Below, piece by piece: positions 12,482 to 18,251 of a stretch of 18,251 bases of DNA. Where the stretch lies: positions 1-18,251 of the forward strand of contig JAEENF010000061.1 of NCBI GenBank assembly GCA_016283605.1. Reading direction: 5' to 3'. The notes beneath the pieces are model-generated. The model ran no database searches. It worked only from the letters and a program-made list of their open reading frames with translations, and was not told the origin of the DNA. Positions within the stretch are counted from its first letter, which is position 1. Each line of letters begins with the position of its first letter. Source of the stretch: Prevotella sp. (GTDB lineage: Bacteria > Bacteroidota > Bacteroidia > Bacteroidales > Bacteroidaceae). A program made the position numbers and the translations under genes.

Positions 12482-15382
12482 ATGAAAAAATTATTAGTTG
12501 TTTTGGGGCTGGCGATGCTCGGAATGAGTGCGCAGGCGAAGGATTACAAGTATGAAACCGTAGATGGCGACCTGATGAAGACACGCATCTACACCTTGGA
12601 TAACGGACTGAAGGTGTATCTCTCCGTGAATCCGGAGAAACCCCGTATTCAGACGTATATTGCCGTGAGGACGGGTTCGAAGAACGATCCTGCAGAGACC
12701 ACAGGTCTGGCGCACTATCTGGAACACCTGATGTTCAAGGGCACCAAGCAGTTTGGTACGAATAATCCTGTGGCTGAGGCTCCCTTGCTCGACGAGATTG
12801 AAGCCCGCTACGAGGCCTATCGTAAGCTGACGGATCCTGAAGCCCGCAGACAGGCCTATCATGGGATTGATTCTGTCTCGCAGGTGGCTGCACAGTATTT
12901 CATTCCTAATGAGTACGACAAGCTGATGGCAGCCATCGGTGCTGAGGGTACGAATGCCTTCACCTCAAACGATGTCACCTGCTATACGGAGGATATCCCC
13001 TCGAATGAGATCGAGAACTGGGCCAAGATCCAGAGCGACCGTTTCCAGAATATGGTGATCCGTGGCTTCCATACGGAACTCGAGGCTGTCTATGAGGAAT
13101 ACAACATGTATCTCACAGATGATGGCGATAAGGTATGGAGCGCACTGGGTAAGCTGCTGACGCCTACTCACCCCTATGGTCTGCAGACCACTATAGGTAC
13201 GCAGGAACACCTGAAGAACCCCTCCATCACGAACATCAAGAACTACTTCAAGAAGTGGTATGTGCCCAACAATGTGGCTGTTTGTATGGCTGGTGACTTC
13301 GATATGGACAAGACCATCGCCATCATCGACCAGTATTTCGGCCAGTGGAAGCCTGGTGATGACGTGCGTCAGCCGGTATTCCCTGTACAGAAGCCGTTGA
13401 CGGCTCCGAAGGATACCTCTGTCATCGGACAACAGGCTGAGGAGATCATTGTGGGATGGTTGGCGAAGAAAGCCTCTGATGCCCAGTGCGATACGTTGAG
13501 CGTGATCAGTTCGATGCTGACCAATGGTAAGGCCGGACTCATTGACATCAACCTGAACCAGCAGATGAAGATCCAGGCTGCGCAGGCTTATCTTGAGGAC
13601 CAACAGGACTATTCGTCCTTCCTGCTCATCGGTATGCCAAAACCTGAACAGTCGTTGGAGGAGGTCCGTAGCCTGATGTTGGCGGAGGTGGAGAATCTGA
13701 AGAAGGGTAACTTCTCTGACGACCTCCTGCCGAGTATCGTCAACAATATGGAACTCCAGCGTCAGCGTGCGCTCGACAATAACCAGTGGCGTGTGCGTCA
13801 GATGATGGCTTCATTCATCGACGGTACGACGTGGGCCCAACAGACACAGCGTATGGATCGTGTGGCGAAGATGACCAAGGAACAGATTGTGGCCTTTGCC
13901 AACCGCTTCTTTACCAACGGCTATGCCACTGTCTTCAAGAAACAGGGAACAGACTCTACCCAGAAGAAGATTGACAAGCCTGCCATTACTCCGATTCCTG
14001 CAAACCGTGATATGATGAGTCAGTTCGTGAAGGATATCCAGAATTCGGTTGTAGAACCTATCCAGCCGAAGTTCGTGGACTTCAGTAAGGACCTGACGGT
14101 GACGCAGACCAAACAGAAGTTGCCGCTGCTTTATAAGAAGAATGTGGATAACGACCTCTTTACTTTGGTGTATCGTTATGAGTTCGGACAACAGGATGAC
14201 AACCGTTATGAAATTGCTGCCGATTACCTGAACTACGTAGGAACAGACAAGCTTTCGGCTGCACAGGTGAAGCAGGAGTTCTATAAGATGGCCTGCAACT
14301 ATTCCGTGAATGTCAATGCCGACAATATGAGTATCACGCTTTCAGGTCTTCAGTCACAGATGCCTAAGGCTATGGAACTGCTGGAGGAAGTGTTGCGTCA
14401 CTCTAAGGCCGATAAGGATTCCTATGACCAGTATGTGGGTCTGGTGCTGAAGAGTCGTGACGATGCGAAGAAGGATCAGCGCACCAACTTCCAGTATCTG
14501 GTGAACTACGCGACCTATGGCCCTCATAATGCCTATCGTGATGTGATGAGTGCCGATCAGTTGCGTCAGACCGATCCTCAGCAGTTGTTGTCATTGCTGG
14601 CAAATCTGCCTAACCTGAAACATACCGTGCTTTATTATGGCAAGCTGTCACCGGAGGAACTCTCGAAGGTGTTGGCTGCTACCCATAAGACCGCTAAGAA
14701 ACTGGCTGATGTGCCTAAGGGCAAGCCCTATGTACGTCAGGAGGCAACGTCGAATGAGATCCTGATAGCACCTTATGATGCCAAGAATATCTATATGATG
14801 ATGTATCATAACGAAGGTCGCGACTGGAATGCTGAACAGGAGGGTGTTGTGGACCTCTTCAACGAGTACTATGGCGGAGGTATGAACGGTATCGTCTTCC
14901 AGGAGATGCGTGAGGCCCGTGGTCTGGCTTACAGTGCTTCAGCGCGTTACAATACGCCGGCCAAGAAGGATGAGAAGGAGTTCTATCAGACCTATATCAT
15001 CACGCAGAACGATAAGATGATGGATGCCGTGAATCATTTCCATGTGATTCTGAATGAGATGCCTGCCAGTGAGACGGCTTTCAACATTGCGAAGGATGCC
15101 GCCACGAAGCAGCTCGCCAGCCTCCGCACTACGAAGTTTGGTGTCATCAGTGCTTATCTCGTGGCCCAGCGTAAGGGCATCGACTACGACCTGAACGAGA
15201 AGGTCTACAATGCACTGCCCGCTCTGAAGTTGCAGGATATCGTAGGTTTTGAGAAGCAGTTGATGGCCAACAAGGCTTATCGCTATATCATCCTTGGTGA
15301 TGAGAAGGAACTCGACATGAAGGCCCTCGAGAAGTTCGGACCCATCAAGCGACTGACGACAGAAGAAATTTTCGGATATTAA
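12482..15382 (+). CDS. Exported M16 family zinc metallopeptidase
   Basis: Insulinase/pitrilysin-type peptidase of 966 residues, predicted to degrade peptides in the periplasm. The signal peptide is at 1-19 (MKKLLVVLGLAMLGMSAQA). The inverted zinc motif HYLEH gives His78, Glu81 and His82. The third ligand is Glu206 in ELEAVYEEYN, with Glu199 as the assisting residue. The gap from His82 to Glu206 is 124 residues against about 77 in pitrilysin, due to a helical insertion at about 95-155 (EIEARYEAYRKLTDPEARRQ). A second M16 domain follows at about 210-440, then two more M16-like units to the end; MYHNEGRDWNAEQEGVV and GGGMNGIVFQEMREARGLAYS mark the late C-terminal unit. The frame is open from a TTG at 12425, but that would put translated repeat and hairpin before the signal peptide, so the ATG at 12482 is chosen. 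Fumarase begins 12 bp after its stop. Confidence 0.93.
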   Translation: MKKLLVVLGLAMLGMSAQAKDYKYETVDGDLMKTRIYTLDNGLKVYLSVNPEKPRIQTYIAVRTGSKNDPAETTGLAHYLEHLMFKGTKQFGTNNPVAEAPLLDEIEARYEAYRKLTDPEARRQAYHGIDSVSQVAAQYFIPNEYDKLMAAIGAEGTNAFTSNDVTCYTEDIPSNEIENWAKIQSDRFQNMVIRGFHTELEAVYEEYNMYLTDDGDKVWSALGKLLTPTHPYGLQTTIGTQEHLKNPSITNIKNYFKKWYVPNNVAVCMAGDFDMDKTIAIIDQYFGQWKPGDDVRQPVFPVQKPLTAPKDTSVIGQQAEEIIVGWLAKKASDAQCDTLSVISSMLTNGKAGLIDINLNQQMKIQAAQAYLEDQQDYSSFLLIGMPKPEQSLEEVRSLMLAEVENLKKGNFSDDLLPSIVNNMELQRQRALDNNQWRVRQMMASFIDGTTWAQQTQRMDRVAKMTKEQIVAFANRFFTNGYATVFKKQGTDSTQKKIDKPAITPIPANRDMMSQFVKDIQNSVVEPIQPKFVDFSKDLTVTQTKQKLPLLYKKNVDNDLFTLVYRYEFGQQDDNRYEIAADYLNYVGTDKLSAAQVKQEFYKMACNYSVNVNADNMSITLSGLQSQMPKAMELLEEVLRHSKADKDSYDQYVGLVLKSRDDAKKDQRTNFQYLVNYATYGPHNAYRDVMSADQLRQTDPQQLLSLLANLPNLKHTVLYYGKLSPEELSKVLAATHKTAKKLADVPKGKPYVRQEATSNEILIAPYDAKNIYMMMYHNEGRDWNAEQEGVVDLFNEYYGGGMNGIVFQEMREARGLAYSASARYNTPAKKDEKEFYQTYIITQNDKMMDAVNHFHVILNEMPASETAFNIAKDAATKQLASLRTTKFGVISAYLVAQRKGIDYDLNEKVYNALPALKLQDIVGFEKQLMANKAYRYIILGDEKELDMKALEKFGPIKRLTTEEIFGY

Positions 15383-15394
15383 ACAAATACATTT

Positions 15395-17044
15395 ATGGCT
15401 AAGACAGTTGATTTTAAGTACGCCCCGATGTTTCAGGTGGGCGAGGACAAGACGGAGTATCGTCTGTTGAGTAAGGAAGGCGTGACGACCGCCGAGTTTG
15501 AAGGAAAGCAGATCGTGAAGGTCTCGAAGGAGGCCCTGACGCTCTTGGCACAGCAGGCCTTCCACGATGTGGAGTTCATGTTGCGTCGCGAACATAATCT
15601 CCAGGTGGCCAAGATCCTGAACGATCCTGAGGCCTCAGAGAACGACAAGTATGTGGCTCTGCAGTTCCTGCGCAATGCTGAGGTGGCAGCACGTGGTATC
15701 CTGCCGTTCTGTCAGGACACGGGTACGGCCATCATTCATGGTGAGAAGGGTCAGCAGATCTGGACCGGCTTTGAGGATGAAGAGGCCCTGAGTCTGGGTG
15801 TGTTCAATACCTTCACCCAGGACAACCTGCGCTACTCGCAGAATGCACCGTTGAACATGTATGATGAGGTGAATACCCGTTGTAACCTCCCTGCCCAGAT
15901 CGATATCGAGGCTACTGAGGGTGCTGAGTATAAGTTTGTGATGGTGGCCAAGGGTGGTGGTAGTGCCAACAAGACCTACTTCTATCCGATGACCAAGGCT
16001 ACCATCCAGAACGAGGGAACGCTGATCCCCTTCCTCGTTGAGAAGATGAAGTCGCTGGGTACAGCTGCATGTCCGCCTTATCACATTGCCTTTGTGATTG
16101 GTGGTACTTCTGCTGAGAAGAACCTCCTCACTGTGAAACTCGCTTCTATCAAGTTCTATGATGGTCTGCCCACAACCGGTGATGAGACGGGTCGTGCCTT
16201 CCGTGATATCGACCTCGAAGAGAAACTCCTCAAGGAGGCTCATAAGATTGGTCTCGGTGCTCAGTTTGGTGGTAAGTATCTGGCTCACGATATCCGTGTG
16301 ATCCGTCTGCCGCGTCATGGTGCCAGCTGTCCGATTGGTATGGGCGTCAGCTGCTCTGCCGACCGCAATATCAAGGCGAAGATCAATGCCGACGGTATCT
16401 GGTTGGAGAAGATGGACTCGAACCCCTCAGAGTTGATTCCAGCAGAGTATGCCAAGGCCGGTGAGGGACAGAACACCATCACTATCGATCTGGGTGAGGG
16501 TATCGATGCTGTTCGTAAGGAACTGTCGAAGTATCCCGTTTCTACCCGTGTCAACCTGAAGGGAACGATCATCGTGGCTCGTGATATCGCTCATGCCAAG
16601 CTGAAGGCTCGTCTGGATGCTGGTGAGGGATTGCCCGACTACTTTAAGAAATATCCTGTGCTCTATGCAGGTCCTGCCAAGACGCCGGAGGGTTATCCTT
16701 GCGGTTCGATGGGTCCCACCACAGCTAACCGTATGGATCCCTATGTGGATGAGTTCCAGGCTAATGGTGCTTCACTCGTGATGATTGCCAAGGGTAATCG
16801 CTCAGACGTGGTGACAGAGGCTTGTAAGAAGTATGGTGGCTTCTATCTGGGCTCTATCGGTGGTGTGGCTGCTGTGCTCTCACAGAGCTCGATCAAGAGC
16901 ATCGAGTGCGTAGAGTATCCCGAACTCGGTATGGAGGCTGTCTGGAAGATTGATGTCGAGGACTTCCCCGCATTCATCCTCGTCGATGACAAGGGTAATG
17001 ACTTCTTCAAGACCCTGAAACCCTGGACGCCGTGTGCCAAGTAA
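15395..17044 (+). CDS. Class I (iron-sulfur) fumarate hydratase
   Basis: Cytoplasmic, oxygen-sensitive enzyme interconverting fumarate and malate; in Prevotella-like anaerobes it serves the reductive branch that makes succinate. It has 549 residues, the length of FumA/FumB, with the alpha-like (about 1-330) and beta-like (about 340-549) halves fused. The three [4Fe-4S] ligands are Cys106 (PFCQDTG), Cys226 (GTAACPPYH) and Cys320 (GVSCSADR), in register with E. coli FumA. VIGGTSAEKNLLTVKLAS (234-251) and GPTTANRMDPYV, present here, are family signatures. The start at 15395 is the only sensible ATG and is preceded by an A/T-rich sequence without a clear ribosome-binding site. It follows the M16 gene by 12 bp and overlaps the next gene by 13 bp. 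Paralogue naming (fumA or fumB) cannot be decided. Confidence 0.95.
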   Translation: MAKTVDFKYAPMFQVGEDKTEYRLLSKEGVTTAEFEGKQIVKVSKEALTLLAQQAFHDVEFMLRREHNLQVAKILNDPEASENDKYVALQFLRNAEVAARGILPFCQDTGTAIIHGEKGQQIWTGFEDEEALSLGVFNTFTQDNLRYSQNAPLNMYDEVNTRCNLPAQIDIEATEGAEYKFVMVAKGGGSANKTYFYPMTKATIQNEGTLIPFLVEKMKSLGTAACPPYHIAFVIGGTSAEKNLLTVKLASIKFYDGLPTTGDETGRAFRDIDLEEKLLKEAHKIGLGAQFGGKYLAHDIRVIRLPRHGASCPIGMGVSCSADRNIKAKINADGIWLEKMDSNPSELIPAEYAKAGEGQNTITIDLGEGIDAVRKELSKYPVSTRVNLKGTIIVARDIAHAKLKARLDAGEGLPDYFKKYPVLYAGPAKTPEGYPCGSMGPTTANRMDPYVDEFQANGASLVMIAKGNRSDVVTEACKKYGGFYLGSIGGVAAVLSQSSIKSIECVEYPELGMEAVWKIDVEDFPAFILVDDKGNDFFKTLKPWTPCAK

Positions 17045-18251
17045 GGCTATCGCGTCTTATTGCAACAGTAATCCTGTTGATTTTAACTCTGGCTGCAAAT
17101 GCAGCCAGAGTTAAATCGCATCGTATGTCCGACGGTAAGGTACTGCACTTCACACGCAGTGCCCAGGTGACACGTGCGTTGTCGGATCCAAATACGACTT
17201 GGGATGCCAAGAAAACCTATCGTCTGCCTGTTATCCTGATGTCGTTTGCAGACTGCGACTTTGCTGAGGACCACACGTTGGAATTCTATCAGAACATGTT
17301 TAACAAGAAGAATTTCAATCCTGGGAAGGGTCCTGGATGCGTGGCCGACTATTTCCGCGACCAGTCATCAGGGCAGTTCAATCTGCAGTTTGATGTCGTG
17401 GGACCCATAAAACTGACATCCAATCAGAAAGCCAAGACGTATGATAACTACGGCATGTCCCAGATCCATGATGCAATCCAGAAGGCAGACAGTCAGTTGA
17501 ACTATGCCGATTATGACTGGGATGGCGACGGACGGGCAGAAACGGTAATCGTCGTCTTTGCCGGCTATGGCGGTAATGAGGACGTGGATGAAGCGAAAGG
17601 TTGTATATGGCCGAATACGGACTATCTCTATATGAAGCTCGACGGGGTGACCGTTGGCGGCTTTTCTGCCAGTCCTGAGCTGTGGACCAATAATACCTCC
17701 TGCGGTATAGGGACGATCTGCCATGAGTTCTGTCATGTGCTGGGACTCCCTGACATGTATCCTGTAGGGAGTAGTGAGTTCTCCCTGCTCGACGAGTGGG
17801 ACCTGATGGATGGCGGCAACTTCTCCGATGATGGCTGGTGCCCGCCTAATCTCTCCATCCACGAACGGGAATATCTGGGATGGCAGACGCCTTCAGACCT
17901 CACCACTACCACTACCATTACCAATATGCCACCTTTCGATCGCAAAGGTGTGGCCTATCGCATCGTGAACGATGCCTATCCTGATGAGTACTATCTGTTG
18001 GAGAACCGTCAGTGGGAGGGATGGGACATGATGCTTCCAGGTCATGGACTGCTCATTACACATGTCGATTTCAATGGACAATACTGGAAGGCCAATTCCG
18101 TCAATAGTAGTACCAGACACCACTGCCTGGATTATTTCCATGCCGACTCACACGATTACACTTATTTTGATGCCTTCTATGGTAAAAATCAGGCCGCCTA
18201 TGGTGAAGACGGACGCAACCTGCGTATGCCGCATACGGCTTATCCCTATGT
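17032..18251 (+). CDS. Secreted M6 family metallopeptidase, 3' end beyond window
   Basis: Predicted secreted zinc metallopeptidase of the immune-inhibitor-A (M6) type, acting on extracellular proteins. The frame is open from 17002 to the window edge, and no ATG is available before the signal peptide. The best start is GTG at 17032, giving MCQVRLSRLIATVILLILTLAANA then cleavage before ARV. The window then holds 406 residues. The catalytic motif HEFCHVLGLPD has His231, Glu232 and His235, and Asp241 is a possible third ligand. A DWDGDGRAE stretch before VIVVFAGYG is typical of M6 proteins. An ATG at 17125 would lose the signal peptide. The GTG overlaps the fumarase end by 13 bp, suggesting coupled translation, and the signal-peptide codons contain a 16-bp perfect inverted repeat. 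Family assignment is solid; the GTG start is an inference. Confidence 0.88.
   Translation, partial: MCQVRLSRLIATVILLILTLAANAARVKSHRMSDGKVLHFTRSAQVTRALSDPNTTWDAKKTYRLPVILMSFADCDFAEDHTLEFYQNMFNKKNFNPGKGPGCVADYFRDQSSGQFNLQFDVVGPIKLTSNQKAKTYDNYGMSQIHDAIQKADSQLNYADYDWDGDGRAETVIVVFAGYGGNEDVDEAKGCIWPNTDYLYMKLDGVTVGGFSASPELWTNNTSCGIGTICHEFCHVLGLPDMYPVGSSEFSLLDEWDLMDGGNFSDDGWCPPNLSIHEREYLGWQTPSDLTTTTTITNMPPFDRKGVAYRIVNDAYPDEYYLLENRQWEGWDMMLPGHGLLITHVDFNGQYWKANSVNSSTRHHCLDYFHADSHDYTYFDAFYGKNQAAYGEDGRNLRMPHTAYPY
17082..17115 (+). other. 16-bp perfect inverted repeat in M6 signal-peptide codons
   Basis: TTTAACTCTGGCTGCA (17082-17097) and TGCAGCCAGAGTTAAA (17100-17115) are exact reverse complements with an AA loop. 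It begins 37 bases after the fumarase stop and codes for about residues 17-28 of the M6 protein (ILTLAANAARVK). No U-tract follows on the plus strand. It could act as a transcript-end or processing hairpin for fumarase, or as a translation-slowing or regulatory hairpin for the peptidase. Confidence 0.85.

Noticed and set aside
12965..13603. 212-codon minus-strand frame inside the M16 gene
   Set aside because: Shadow of the M16 coding sequence; the translation has no recognisable domain.
15635..16318. 227-codon open frame on the minus strand inside fumarase
   Set aside because: It is antisense to a fully conserved enzyme gene, has no promoter or recognisable protein features, and is explained by codon bias of the sense strand.

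Overview
The window looks like a chromosomal segment of a Bacteroidota bacterium, most likely Prevotella or a close relative (Segatella, Xylanibacter). Three things point there. Six gene starts are preceded by a TAnnTTTG -7 box, the Bacteroidota housekeeping promoter element, and purine-rich Shine-Dalgarno sites are scarce. Several protein families are typical of the phylum: a DUF4954-type beta-helix protein, GH67 and GH35 exo-enzymes with signal peptides, an M16 peptidase with a long insertion, and an SPFH/Arc-like pair. Base composition is near balanced. I saw no tRNA, rRNA, CRISPR array, transposase or phage gene. No gene-free stretch exceeds 300 bases; the longest are 2607-2781, 9084-9235 and 5795-5899, and all three are divergent promoter regions.

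Layout, left to right. (1) 2606 down to 1, minus strand: an apparent four-gene operon of SPFH/band-7 membrane protein, Arc-type ribbon-helix-helix protein, a 60-residue two-helix membrane protein, and a secreted alpha/beta hydrolase cut by the window edge. (2) 2782-3861, plus: mnmA, tRNA 2-thiouridylase. (3) 5794-3851, minus: exported GH67 alpha-glucuronidase, overlapping mnmA tail to tail. (4) 5900-8230, plus: exported GH35 beta-galactosidase, divergent from GH67. (5) 9083-8289, minus: nagB, sharing a bidirectional terminator with the GH35 gene. (6) 9236 to the end, plus: hflX, a DUF4954-type gene, an M16 peptidase, class I fumarase and a secreted M6 metallopeptidase (cut by the edge). These five are tightly packed or overlapping and are probably largely co-transcribed.

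The mix is housekeeping (tRNA thiolation, ribosome rescue, fumarase, amino-sugar catabolism) with polysaccharide and protein breakdown at the cell surface or in the periplasm: glucuronic acid removal from xylan, galactose removal, esterase, two metallopeptidases. No SusC/SusD pair is visible, so this is not an obvious polysaccharide utilisation locus.

The least expected signal is a set of short, roughly 30-bp arrays of about four 7-, 8- or 9-bp units. They lie in promoters, between genes and inside two conserved coding sequences (GH67 and hflX). Two arrays (AATCTGYG type) sit exactly 11 nt upstream of the -7 boxes of two different genes. Other points are a 16-bp perfect inverted repeat inside the signal-peptide codons of the M6 peptidase, a 17-nt palindrome that is also an 11-bp-phased direct repeat at the start site of the SPFH/RHH operon, and an 18-bp duplication of the start region of the RHH gene.
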